Below, piece after piece: positions 21,668 to 32,932 of a stretch of DNA of 64,000 bases. How positions within the stretch are numbered: the stretch's first letter is position 1; every line of letters starts with the position of its first letter. This DNA is from Gentiana macrophylla (Eukaryota > Streptophyta > Magnoliopsida > Gentianales > Gentianaceae), in NCBI GenBank assembly GCA_026214975.1, contig JAOBSW010000401.1, positions 124,001 through 188,000 of the forward strand. The letters are read 5' to 3'. The notes beneath the pieces were generated by a model, which was given only the letters and a program-made list of their open reading frames with translations, was not told where the DNA came from and made no database searches. The position numbers and the translations under genes are program-made.

Positions 21668-23720
21668 CACTACTACAAAAAAGCATAAAGATCACGGTTT
21701 TTAAGTGTGATATATTCACATTAATCACGGCTTCCAAAGTGTGGCATATTGAGGTGTGACATAAAGTATTTTAATCCAATCACAGTTACAAACTGTGATC
21801 TATTATAATAGTTATCACACTTAAAAACCGTGATTTATTATAGTTGGTATCACACTTAAAAACCGTAATCTATTATAATTCATCACATTTAAAAACTGTG
21901 AACTATTATAGTTGTTATCATAGTTATAAACCGTGATATATTATAGTTGTTATCACACTTAACAACCGAGATCTATTATAATTAAAACACATTTAAAAAC
22001 TGTGATCTATTTTAGTTGTTATCACACTTAAAAACCGTGATCTATTATTATTTAAATCACACCGATAAAAGTGCTTTTTTTTTCTTTTTCAAAAGAAATA
22101 TATAAGCACACATTTTTTTTGTCTTTGTTGTGACTCAAACCCGGATACTCCGGATTAATGAGCCACACTAATTACCACTAGACCGAAGCTTTCTTTCTTC
22201 TAATTTTCGACCACACTAAACTAATATCTCATTATAAAATATCATATTATTTTAATCACAATCAAAAACTGTGATTTACTGATTTTTTGTCTCATTTTTC
22301 CTAAAAACCGTGATAATAAAAATTGTGATAAATTTTAGTTGTTATCACACTTAAAAACCGAGATCTACTATAATTTCAACACATTTAAAAACTGTGATCT
22401 ATTATAGTTGTTATCACACTTAAAAACCGAGAACTATTATAATTTCAACACATTTAAAAACTGTGATCTATTTTAGTAGTTGTTATCACACTTAGAAACC
22501 AAGATATATTATAATTTCAATCACACCTAAAAAAATGTGATCATTCTTTTTTTTCGAAAACGAAATAAACGCACACATATCTTTTGTTGCCACTGGGACT
22601 CGAACCCGGATACTCTGGATTAAGGAACCACACTAATTACCGCTGGGATGATGCCTACTATATTATCATTTTCGACCACACTAATCTAAAATATCATTAT
22701 AAAATATCATATTATTTTAATCACAGTTAAAAACCGTGATTGATTGATGTTCTTGTCTCAGTTTTCTTAAAAACCGTGATAATAAAAACTGTGATCTATT
22801 TTAGTTGTTATCACACTTAAAAACCGATATCTATTATAATTCAACACATTTAAAAATTGTGATTTATTTTAGTTGTTATCACACGTAAAAATCGTGATCT
22901 ATTATAGTTGTTATCACTCTTAAAAACCGAGATCGATTATAATTTCAACACATTTAAAAACTGTGATCTATTTTAGTAGTTGTTATCACACTTAAAAGCC
23001 GAGATCTATTATTATTTCAATCACACCTAAAAAAGTGTGCTCATTCTTTTTTTTCACACCTAATAACTGTGATAAAAAAATTTAAGTGTGATATATATAC
23101 ATTTTACTTGTCTCGGTTCTTTTAAAAGTGTGATCCTTATCTTTAGAAAAGTGTGAACTATATCTCTTTTCTTATTAGTGGATATAATTTGTCTCACTTT
23201 TTCTATAATTGTGACAAAATATCATGAATTCAATACGATTTAAAATGAGATTAATTGATATAATTTATCTCGCTTTTTCAATAACCGTGACAAAAATATC
23301 ATACCAATTTAGTCACAGATTAAAAGTGTGATTGCTTGGTATAATTTATCTCATTTTTTCAATAACCGTGATAAAAATATCATATCAATTCTGTCATTGT
23401 TTTAGATGTGAGATTGATTGATATAATTTATCTCGTTTTTTTAGAAACCGTGACAGAAATATCATATCAATTCAGTCACAGTTTAAGAATGAGATTGATT
23501 GATATAATTTATCTCGGTTTTCCAATAACTGTGACAGAAAATCATATCAATTAAGTCACACTTTAAAAATGAGATTGATTAATATAACTTATCTCAGTTT
23601 TGCAATAAGTGTGATAGAAAGTTGTAAGTGTGATATACACATTTTCGTTGTCTCGGTTTTATTGAAACTGTGATTGTTTTCATATCTTCAGTGTGACATA
23701 TATCCAATTTTGTAGTAGTG
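21668..23720. mobile_element. Non-autonomous CACTA transposon with 3-bp target duplication (TAT)
   Basis: It starts CACTACTACAAAAAA and ends TTTTGTAGTAGTG, a 13-bp inverted repeat typical of CACTA (En/Spm) elements. TAT lies at 21665-21667 and 23721-23723. No reading frame codes for a transposase. The interior is almost entirely short repeats such as TTATCACACTTAAAAACCGT in both orientations, the dense subterminal motifs that CACTA transposases bind. Confidence 0.9.
21790..23040. repeat. Subterminal repeat array and 465-bp internal duplication of the CACTA element
   Basis: TTGTTATCACACTTA-type units occur about a dozen times at 30-70-base spacing between 21810 and 22990, alternating with ACACATTTAAAAACTGTGAT. 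Segments 22090-22400 and 22555-22866 are a duplication at about 465-base spacing. Each includes a minus-strand tRNA-like module whose complement reads GGACTCGAACCCGGATACTC at about 22598 and a variant at about 22130. Confidence 0.8.
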
Positions 23721-23723
23721 TAT

Positions 23724-26269
23724 GCTTCGAAAGATTTTTGGTAAATTTCGCACATATCCGTATAGCAAGATCCTCTCAACGTTAACTGATTTATCAAGTA
23801 AAGATTTTTCTAAATAAATTTCAAGTCCAATGGACTATACATAATTGGGCTATCATTAAGTTTTAAGTTTATGGCCTTGTAATTTGTTATATTTTTATTT
23901 TAATTTTGAGAGTTGTAGTAGCAGCCCATTTGGTCCGTAAGGATATTTATGTATTGTGTTCATATGATATTGCCACCATAAATTTGTTTCAAATATCATA
24001 TTATTTTATGTTATTCCGGGCACCATAAACGTAATCTTACCTTACCACATATTAAAAAATTGTCGGATACAAACGTTATCGTTGTTTAGTATTATACATA
24101 ATAAACTTAATGTTACCGCCATTGATGTTTTTTACCATTCTCACTTTGTTGATATTCGTGTAAGTATCGAACGTCAGTACCCGTCTTTCTTTCTAAAAAT
24201 AAATGTTGGATATGAAACGTCACAGCCACTAATCTCATTATACGTGAGAAACATCACTACGTACTACTTACTTTCCACTTGTGAAAAAATAATACTCTAT
24301 TAAAAATATGTGGTGTCTGAAATGATATTTTGCGTGTTTAAAGCAAATTATGTGATGTACGAAGCAAATTTATGGTCTGAATAAAAGCTCATATATATGT
24401 ATATATGTGTGTGTGTGTTTTATAATGATCATTTGATAGGAATCCAAAGATCAACAAAATGTACATGTGTATCTTGCAATGACACATATGCATGTTTGAT
24501 GCTACCATGTCACAACCGGTTGTTTTATAACGAGTTAGACTACACAAATTTTCATTATCGATTATCTTGGGTCTATATCATGATAAATAGTAGATAGTTT
24601 CTACAATGAAAATACTCGTGTCACAAATAAATAATCCTACCAAATGATATTACATACTTTTATGTCATTGTTCATTACGAAACTCACATAGTTTATAGAA
24701 TTGACATAATAAAATCAATTGTGTAAAAATATTGTGCGTCACTTATATATCGTTTTCTTTGAGGGGCGCGTCACTTATATTATGATCGTTTTATTGCCCC
24801 AAAATCACTACTCTTTCCAAAATATATTTGTTAAAACAAATGGCGTAGCAGATTGCAGGAATTTTATTGAGTATACATGCTACATGTTACATGTTACATG
24901 TTACATATAATTTGTTTGCAATCATAATACTACAATAAATTGATAGCAAAAATATGATAGAAAATATCATGCAGGTTCTAATTTTGCCAAAGGAATCTTT
25001 TTCATATTTGAAAAGGGAATAATATTATTGACATAACTTTTTAGATGCATCGACCATTAAGGGAAAATTACAGATCCATTTCATACTTTTACAGCTTATG
25101 CACATTCAATAAAAATTGATGTACATATATGAAGTTGGAATCAGCAAAGAGAATGCCACATTTAGGAAAAGAAAAAATAAAGTTTATAAAGTGTACAAAA
25201 CGCATAATTGATAATAAGGGAAATTTACATTTTCTGTATCATATTTTCTCCATTATTTGTAAAAGTACCCGTATCTTTTTATATTAACAATTTTGGCCCT
25301 CTAACTATATTATTGTATAATACTTTTGTATCAACATCGGATCCGATAGGTGTTCAAACAATATAAAAAAAATGTATAGTTTTTTTTCAGGATAATGGAA
25401 ATATATAGTTAGGGGATAAAAAATATCATTATGAAAAAAATAATGGTTATTTACGAGACAATAAGAATATATATAGAGAGAGAGAGAGACAAAAAATGTT
25501 GTATTTTCATTATTTCTTAATCAATATGCTTCAGTTAAGTATCGTAAATTAAAGTATAATTAAGGGACTGAACATTTCAATATGAACGATAGGTGTTAGT
25601 TTAGAGAAAATGAAAAGTAGTACGGGACCAAAAGTATAATTATCCCTTAATAATATGACCATAACTTCCAAGTGAATGGTATCCACCCGAGTGGTGGATC
25701 CAAAAAATTATGTCAATCGAGGTATCATAGTAAAAATAGTGATCCATCAGAGATATCAATGATATTTTTACATATTCTAATAGTAAAATTACAGTGTTTC
25801 AATACAAAAAATATAAAATATATTGGATCTCCGTGAGGCATGGCCCTCAACTTACATGCTTAAGGTCTGCCCCTGATCCACCCCCTCCCCGTTCTCCCGC
25901 TATCCTCGAACCCATGATCCCGATCACTTGCCAAGTGCCACCTAAAATGGGTGTTCATAGTTGAAGTTTTGATAGATTAATGGATTCTATTTGAATGGTT
26001 GGGTGACATGTTTTGAGCAGTGAATTTCATTACATATATGTTTTTAAGTGTATAAAATTCAATTTTGGCTTAGCCCATTAGTTGCGTGAATGGCTTCGCA
26101 TGTGCCTCCTACTTTATCTTATGTATAATTTGATTTGATATCAATATAGTGTATCATGTCATGCTCTTGATTTTATGTGTTATATTTATAATAAAAGGTA
26201 GACTTGGTGTTGTAATAAATGTATCACAACACAGTTTTACATGTTTATTCAAAGTCAAAGACTACCTAA
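23724..26269. other. Long AT-rich intergenic stretch without recognised genes
   Basis: Frames are short and compositionally random. Landmarks: a TACATGT minisatellite at 24884-24907, a GA-dinucleotide run near 25479, and imperfect inverted copies of TAAGGGAAAATTAC-type words at about 25060, 25212 and 25640 that may bound an old MITE. CAGGGGCAGACC (minus) near 25870 faces GGTGGATCC near 25693, as in decayed hAT elements. None is firm. Confidence 0.5.
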
Positions 26270-26284
26270 TTATCACTATAAAAA

Positions 26285-26489
26285 CCAAAGTTCGACTCAG
26301 TGGTAAGTGACTTGAGTAACGCCAGTTAAGTTTCTCGCCTCGATTCTCCTCGGCGCGCCACGTTGAAAAGCTTTTCTTGCATTGCCAGCTACTACAGGAG
26401 TAAAGAGTCGATTTCTGAAGCACGGCTAAGCCGAACTAGGATCATCTGACCAGAGTGGCTTGAGGATCGCTTTAGCAAAAAAAAAAAAT
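26285..26489 (+). mobile_element. tRNA-derived SINE with 15-bp target duplication
   Basis: TTATCACTATAAAAA at 26270-26284 is repeated at 26490-26504. Between them lies a 205-base unit starting near TTCGACTCAGTGGTAAG (A-box-like). A degenerate B box (CCTCGATTCTCC) follows about 45 bases on, and the unit ends in an A12 tail. Internal Pol III promoter, A-rich tail and long duplication are the hallmarks of a SINE. Family not identified. Confidence 0.8.
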
Positions 26490-26509
26490 TTATCACTATA
26501 AAAAAAAAA

Positions 26510-27073
26510 GACTACCTAATCATAGTATCATCATGCACAATCAATTATGTTAAATCGTTTTGTCACTTACTGTGTCAATAGCTGCTAATGCCCATGTCTA
26601 GACAAGTATTTAACGTAAAAATACGAAATGACAATAATACCCCTAAGAATATCCTCTCAATATTATAAAGCCAGCACCTTGGATAAGGGACGAAAGCACA
26701 CAAATACACCCCTCTCTCTCTCTCTCCTTAAAACTAGAAAATATCATTTATGAAGGTCACCCTTCTACAATCTTTTTAATCTTCTTCTTTCTTTTCCCAT
26801 TAAACAACTACATCAATCACTTAAAGATCTTGCGATAAAGAAGATCGAACCACAAGAAGAAGTTTCTTTTCATATTATCAACCACATCAAAAAGATTTTC
26901 TATATATGAAGCCAAATAAACCACTTTTTCTTCTTCTAAATTATTCGTATTAATTTTGAATTACCCATAATCAAGAAAGCAAATGTGGAAGATCTAGTAT
27001 AGAACTCACCACATTAGACACAATATTTGATGAAATCGCCTATTCTATTATATTTGTCACAACAGCTCAGGAG
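26510..27073 (+). other. AT-rich region upstream of the GH9 pseudogene
   Basis: It includes a CT-dinucleotide run at 26708-26727 and leader-like A-rich DNA. If the neighbouring gene was ever expressed its promoter and leader may lie here. No additional gene is seen. Confidence 0.35.
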
Positions 27074-28001
27074 ATGTCAACTACCGTTATAGTGTCATAC
27101 TTAGCCAAAAACATCACAGCAAAGTTCGTTATACGCAACTTACCGGTATCAAATTGGGACAATAAGCTTCGTGTTGTAATAATACTTTTAACTATACTTT
27201 CTTTGAACCCCGGGTACCCGTATGAAGAAGTGCTGATGAACCCGGGGTGTCCTTATAATGAGGAACCCCTCACGATCTACCAGATGAACCCGGGGTGTCC
27301 TTATGAGGAACCCCTCACGATCTACCACAAAACCATCCGGGATACGACGGGTCCATATCTCAGGAAATTGCATACGTGTATTCAACTTCTCCCGAGGTAT
27401 CGTGTTATTTATAATAAATTTCAGGCTTTTGTGTTCAATGTTACTCTTTGTTGTTTCATACGCACTGATACTTACTGTTATCTATCTTTAGGTGGTCTAA
27501 TTGAGTTGAATTACAGAGATATACAACCACTACAACTGCTGTATCTCAGGTTTGTTACCTTTTTTCTTCGTTTTTTTTTTCTTTCTAAAGCACTAGTGAG
27601 AAGAACAATGCAAAATCCGAAACCTTCTCATTGTACTGATCTGAACACGGATTAATTACATTTTAGGTACACATCCAATGAATATGAGTTACGTGGTGGG
27701 TTACGGAACCAAGTTTCCGAAGCACGTACACCACCGGGGAGCATTTCATGCCAAACAATGTGACCTGATAAAGTACGGTAAACGGAAGTGGCGGGACAAA
27801 CCGAGCCCCGATCCGAACATAATCAGTGGCGTCATGGTTGGAGGACCCGATAAGTTTGACAAAAATGATAAAGAAAATAATCCAACAACACACGATAGCC
27901 GGAAATGCTGGACTTGTTGCAGCTCTTCTGCTCTTGTATCATTAACTAGCAGTCTACCAGAAACACTGGACTTGTTGCAACTCTTGTATCAGCTCTTGTA
28001 G
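27074..28001 (+). pseudogene. GH9 endo-beta-1,4-glucanase pseudogene (KORRIGAN-like), exon loss and frameshifts
   Basis: Exon one contains SNWDNKLRVVIILLT and LNPGYPYEEVL, close to the SWDNKLPGAQLLL and LNPGYPYE of plant GH9 cellulases. Its NPG.PYEEP block is repeated two more times, unlike the family. A GT..AG intron (27397-27491) joins FNFSRG to GLIELNYRDIQPLQLLY. The next exon (27667 on) reads THPMNMSYVVGYG, KFPKHVHHRGA with the conserved HHRGA, and VMVGGPDKFD. A one-base shift then hides AGNAGLVAAL. The exon normally lying between PLQ and NPM (about 45 residues) is missing, as is the N-terminal membrane anchor. The family trims cellulose during wall synthesis. Not functional here. Confidence 0.85.
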
Positions 28002-28117
28002 CAATGTGCCGTAGGGTTTAGTAAAATGAGTTTATTTTGAATTTTTGACATTAAGCATTTGGATTTTATTCACATTAATAAAATAAACTTTAGTTGAAAT
28101 ATCATTAGATTTGTATG

Positions 28118-28554
28118 TGATAATGCTAAAATTATCACAAACAATTTTGAGTGGATTTAACGGCAGATATCTGACTAAAGCGAGTGATTTTACCGGGGTG
28201 GAAACGACCGGAAAACGCTAAATAGCAATGATGTTCCCGGTAACGGAGCCAACTGATAATGCTAAAATTATCACAAACAAGTTTGAGTGGATGTACCGGA
28301 AACATTTGCTACTTAGCGTTTTCCGGTCGTTTCCACCACCAGTAAAATCACTCACTTTAGCCAGATATCCGCCGTTAAATCCACTCAAACTTGTTTGTGA
28401 TAATTTTAGCATTATCAGTTGGCTCAGTTACCGGGAACATCATTGCTATTTAGCGTTTTCCGGTCGTTTCCACCACCGACAAAATAACTCACTTTAGCAA
28501 GATATCTGCCGTTAATTCACTCAAAACTTGTTTGTGATAATTTTAGCATTATCA
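28118..28554. mobile_element. Fold-back element with nested inverted repeats
   Basis: The ends are perfect inverted copies of TGATAATGCTAAAATTATCA. The left arm holds the block at 28118 and again at 28254; the right arm holds the complement ending at 28418 and at 28554. The whole 437-base unit folds on itself as A-B-B'-A'. The terminal word is itself a hairpin (GATAAT, loop, ATTATC). It also carries CGGTCGTTTCCACC blocks in mirrored positions. No clear target duplication, so the class (Mutator-type MITE or other) is open. Confidence 0.8.
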
Positions 28555-29089
28555 GCATCGAATAAAGTGAATGTTTTGTATTATGAGGAGAAAAGTAAAA
28601 AAATAAAAAAATAAAGAAAATGTATTATGTTGTTTTACTCCAAATATTATATATTCATCTATTTACTTTTAGCTTGTTTTATCTTGATAACTAACCATCA
28701 CCACCCAAGCTATGAAAAATGAATAATATAAAAAATTACACACGATATGCAACACATAAAAAAAATGTATCTCCATCACTTATTTTTTATTGTTTATAAG
28801 AAAAGAAAAGAAAAAATGACAACCATTCAAAGTTGCATTTGGTATTCTGGTGCAACGGTCTTTTTATTGTGGTACTACCACATCGTGTCAGCATTGGTTC
28901 AATGGGTAAGATAATAGGAAAAACCGGAAAAAAAAACTAAAAATAGTTAGTTTTTTATGCACAATTAGGGGACCGTAATACATTTAAAAATCTTATTTGG
29001 CTTTTGGATCATGCTCATACTTATTGCTCGACCAGGATAACATTTGCCTATGTGCAAATATATATATATTTTTTGGGAACGAACTTTTT
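28555..29089. other. AT-rich intergenic sequence
   Basis: No gene or clear repeat beyond short A and T runs. Confidence 0.5.
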
Positions 29090-29540
29090 TATTAAAATTC
29101 GCTAGTTTTAACGTCCACAAATTTACAAAAACACTAAGCAATTACATCGCTTAACCATTAATCTAAATTCCAAGTTAACTGGAGGTTTTCGACTCGAGTT
29201 ACCACAGTTGATAGTAGAACAATAATCGGCGGAGGACTATCTGCTTCACCATGAAAGATCTTATTTCGCCAAATCCAGATGCAAGAGGCCATCTCCCTGA
29301 ATTTATAGACTCATTCTCTATCAAGGCCCCCCGAGTATCAATATTTCTAAAAGAACTCATCCCAAGAGTGCCTGGGGAGGATGGCCTTCCAGAGCTTCTT
29401 CGGAAGTGTGTAGTCTCTCAAGGCATGCATAATCGATTCCTCATCGTTATTGTACAAATATTAGCAGCAGACCATCGACATGTCGCCTAAACAACAAGGA
29501 CATGATGGGAGGGCCTTGTGGGCTGCTTGCCACATTAGAA
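29090..29540 (-). pseudogene. LINE (L1-type) 3' fragment: zinc-binding RT-associated domain
   Basis: In the minus strand, across several frames, one reads CPCCLGD, ESIMHALRDYTLPKKLW, AILPRHSWDEFF and then WRNKIFHGEADSPPP with a downstream LLSTVVTRVENLQ. This is the zf-RVT block and the linker before the RNase H domain in plant L1 retrotransposons. The RT upstream and RNase H downstream are absent. At least three stops or shifts. The plus-strand ORF at 29251 is its shadow. Confidence 0.6.
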
Positions 29541-30060
29541 AATTAAGCCGCGACGGGCCCTCAATTTTTATGCACTCACAACACAACTTTTTACAACACA
29601 TACCATGATAAAATATTTCACCATTAATCAATGTATAACATCAATTAATTTATAAGAGTCCTATTAATGGTGATAAAAATATGTAATCATTAGGGATGTA
29701 TGTTACCGATTTTAATACATGGGCTCCATTGCAATGACTTACCGAATTTTAATTTGTATGCTTTTGCCTGAAAGTCCATGTAGTTAACAAATTGTTCCTA
29801 GTTTTACTTGTGACTTTATTGTGCTACGTAACATAATGTATATGTTGATTACATCGTGTTTTTGACGGTAGTCCGATGTTTTGTGATGTTTATTAATGAT
29901 TTTTTTTTATGGAAACGAAATATACACACGCACTAAATCACAGTAAAAACATGTCAACGCCTTTTATTACCAATAAGATATTAAAAACTACAGAGTAAAA
30001 CCAAAACAAACAATGAAAATCACTGGAAAAAACATTTTAATGTCTTTGTACTATATTATC

Positions 30061-30130
<70 letters not shown>

Positions 30131-30341
30131 CATTATATATATATATATATATATGTACTATATTATCATTAAAAATTACAGTATACAGCCAGAACTATTA
30201 GAAAATTCACAGTAAAACAAGGTTTCCTTTTCAAGTATTCCTGTCATAATTTTCTCCTCACCAGCTTTTGCATGAACTTTGATTTCATCAATCTCTATGT
30301 AAATGATTCTTCAAAATCATTTTTCATTGAATATTTGTATA
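29541..30341. other. AT-rich intergenic sequence with a TA microsatellite
   Basis: No gene. It contains a poly-T run near 29902 and the TA tract at 30063-30153. The final part may be the 3' UTR of the minus-strand hexosaminidase fragment. Confidence 0.45.
30063..30153. repeat. (TA)n microsatellite
   Basis: Two runs of TA dinucleotides are separated by TTATCATTA, total about 90 bases. Confidence 0.95.
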
Positions 30342-31486
30342 TTATAAATAAGCAAGTCCAGTAGATTGATTATTGTTTGTAGCAAGAACCCGGCTCGAGC
30401 GGGTGCCCTGACCCGGACCCGCCAATGGAGCAGCAGCTACACCTCTTTGGTTCAACAAACACCTGAGATGTGACAGCCTGGAAGCAACTTCTTTTGGTTC
30501 ATTGGATAGTTGCTCAAACGTTGTCCATAGCCTCTCTACATTCCAAAGAAACTGATTAGTAAATTGAATTTCATAATAATAGATAACGGATACGATGTAC
30601 GGATACGCACTCCGTATTATGTAAGTATATCCGTATTAACATTAGTATTTATATTCGTGTATCCGTGAAACCGTAGCATAGCATAGACCACTTGGCTTGG
30701 TTACTTACTATACACCGCAATCCGGCCGCCACCACTTTCGGTGCAACGCCGCCACCGAGCGTGACGGAAAAGATATGATTTGTTAGAGCATTTGCATCAG
30801 AATTATCCTCGTACTCGATAATAAACTATTAAATCATAATAATAATAAAAAATCAAACCAGTTGTGGACAATTGTTTTGGGGTTCAATTTGCTCCCAAAG
30901 TAGTTGAAAGTCTAGCTCTCCCCTATCCATATATAAAAACCAACAAGATTACGGATGACAATAAAAAAAAATTATTTGCACCACATTAATGTTATTTCGT
31001 GCAGAACACAATAGAATCGATATTGTGAAAATGGAGTTCGAGCCAAGAACCCGATTTTCATAGGCAGATTATGCAGAACCGACTTTGAGAAAGTCGGTTC
31101 TTGCTCTAGATCCTACGAGAATTCGGTTCTTGGCTCCAGAACCGACTTTCACAAAGTCGGTTCTACTGTGGTGCAGTGGTGCACGAGTAGAAAGGGACTT
31201 TGGGAAAGTTGGTTCTAGCTCCAGACCCTATGAGAATTCGGTTCTTGACTCCAGAACCGACTTTCATAAAATCGGTTCTACTGTAGTGCAGTGGTGCACG
31301 AGTAGAAAGGGTTGGTGCTCACTGCTAATAAAATCCCCTCAAAACATGAAGAGGTTGTACCAAGATTTTATTGAAAAAGAGTTAAAATAAATACCAATTT
31401 ATCATTCCATAACCATGGGATAAACCTATATTTTGTGCTCTCAAGACAAAGTATTCATAAGCACCAGATGCATTGTGTCCATTCTT
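30342..31486 (-). pseudogene. Beta-hexosaminidase (GH20) gene fragment, three exons
   Basis: Reading the minus strand: exon at 31486-31395 (KNGHNASGAYEYFVLRAQ, NIGLSHGYGMINW) with AG before it and GT after it; exon at about 30768-30663 (GGGVAPKVVAAGLRCIVSNQ, AKW); last exon 30551-30342 (ERLWTTFEQL, SRLSHLRCLLNQRGVAAAPL) with a CAG acceptor and stop TAA at 30342. These are the C-terminal third of plant beta-N-acetylhexosaminidase, which removes terminal GlcNAc from N-glycans. Missing are the catalytic-centre exons, and the segment between QAKW and ERLW (normally about 60 residues) is lost. A hairpin tandem repeat (31081-31310) sits in the first intron. Exons are rather well kept for a dead copy. 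Confidence 0.8.
31081..31310. repeat. Two 115-bp tandem units with GACTTT...AAAGTC hairpins
   Basis: Units at 31081-31195 and 31196-31310 share GAATTCGGTTCTTG and GTGCAGTGGTGCACGAGTAG. AGAACCGACTTT followed by AAAGTCGGTTCT forms a hairpin near 31078 and 31140 and, mutated, near 31254. The block lies inside an intron of the hexosaminidase fragment. Confidence 0.8.
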
Positions 31487-32640
31487 CTGCAACCTGTTAA
31501 AATCCTATTTTATTTTTAATTATATATGAACTAGTTTTAAACCCGTGCTATGCACTGACAAATCTTTTACCCTCTTTTTCTATCAAAATCCTACAAATCT
31601 TTTACTGCATGGGAGGTCTTAAGTTCAATTTTTTTGTGGTGAAGATTTCATGCTTATTTTCCTTTTGAAATTAGTTTACACCTAAACTGCTTGGAAAAGT
31701 GAAAATTGGAATGCCTTTTTCATTAGGAGTGCACATTTAGTTTAGCTAATGTAGAAAGATATGTCATGAGAGTAAAAGTAAAAGGAACAACAAATGCACT
31801 TTTGAATGAACTCGTTAATTGTATGAGTTAAACCATCATCAAACCAACATATTGCAATCACTATACAATCTAACAAAAAAAAAATCATATTTCGAAATAA
31901 GAGGGAGAAAATTATTCAAAAACTTTCGGAAGAAAAGCTAAGGACAAAATGCTTTTAAGCATTTACACTCTTAAATGATCTCTATATCAAAGTAAAAAAC
32001 CGGTATGTACAATGTCAACCTTTTCTCCTTACTCTTCTTTTGTTCAACATTCTTTCACCATTTCATCAACCAAGTTTTCATTAATATTTTGACATACAAT
32101 ATATGTTCTTCCAAACATGCAGTTGAAAATAGTACATCTATGGTTGCACACCAGAAAGCTTCACAAAATGCAACCTCCACTAATATCACAGCATCATCCG
32201 AGGATTCACCTCATATGGCAAACCAATTCACATGAATATCATGATGCAAAATTTACTTTTTAAACGTCTCCGGAAAGACATAACAACTCAAATGAGGATT
32301 GGGATGCATAATGTGATTTCTTACCCGTCCTACTGTAATGAATTCAATCGAGCTACATTGTTCGAAAAGAAATTCCAAAATAATAATAAATAAATAAATA
32401 AATAAATAAATAAAAGAAGGCAAATCACAGTTGTGCTTGTAAATACTAATAAAAAAACATTATTGATGGGTATAAATAAGCCAATTAAAGTTTGAAAATC
32501 AACTTAATTCATACACGCAGATACACCGAGATGAAAAAAAATACAAACACACATAAGATTGTTATCATTGCACTTACACGATCGCTTCCACCATTCTCGC
32601 TCACCTCCCTATTTGATTCTATAAATGGCCTATATTTCGA
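31487..32640. other. AT-rich intergenic sequence
   Basis: It contains an (AATA)n microsatellite at 32385-32413. The plus-strand frame at 32005-32235 has no recognisable domain. If upstream hexosaminidase exons survive they should lie here on the minus strand, but I do not recognise any. Confidence 0.4.
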
Positions 32641-32930
32641 TCCAAAGCACCTTATGGGATTAATAATGCAGTGGTTGAAAATGGTGCTTCCAATGAATTA
32701 GACGTTGCCCTCGTGATGAGCATCGCTTCAACACACCGGATTATTCTCATATATCACCATGGTAACAAAGCCATCAAGAGCGTACTAAAGGAGATAAGCT
32801 ATTGGTGGAATATGAAAATGAAACACCAAGTATATGCTGTTGTGGGCGATTTCGATGTAGAAGAATTTTGTTTACTATTTACAAATTTAAAAAAAAAAAA
32901 AAAAAGAATTCCGGACATTATAGTTATTGC
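32640..32930 (+). pseudogene. Exon-like ORF of unknown function, truncated by a MITE
   Basis: A frame with coding-like composition runs FRSKAPYGINNAVVENG, ELDVALVMSIASTHRIILIY, KAIKSVLKEISYWWNMKMK and QVYAVVGDFDVEEFC, then hits a poly-A tract (32889) and the MITE at 32933. No upstream ATG is evident, so it may be an internal exon. Family not recognised. The later hydrophobic residues of the longest frame belong to the MITE. Confidence 0.35.
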
Positions 32931-32932
32931 TA

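Noticed and set aside
22117..22665. Functional tRNA genes
   Set aside because: A- and B-box-like words are present but no cloverleaf with acceptor stem can be drawn; they are tRNA-derived repeat modules.
21790..23040. CRISPR-like or regulatory repeat array
   Set aside because: Repeats occur in both orientations inside perfect CACTA ends; they are subterminal transposon repeats.
29251..29490. Plus-strand 79-residue ORF
   Set aside because: It is the complement of a LINE zf-RVT fragment whose motifs read on the minus strand.
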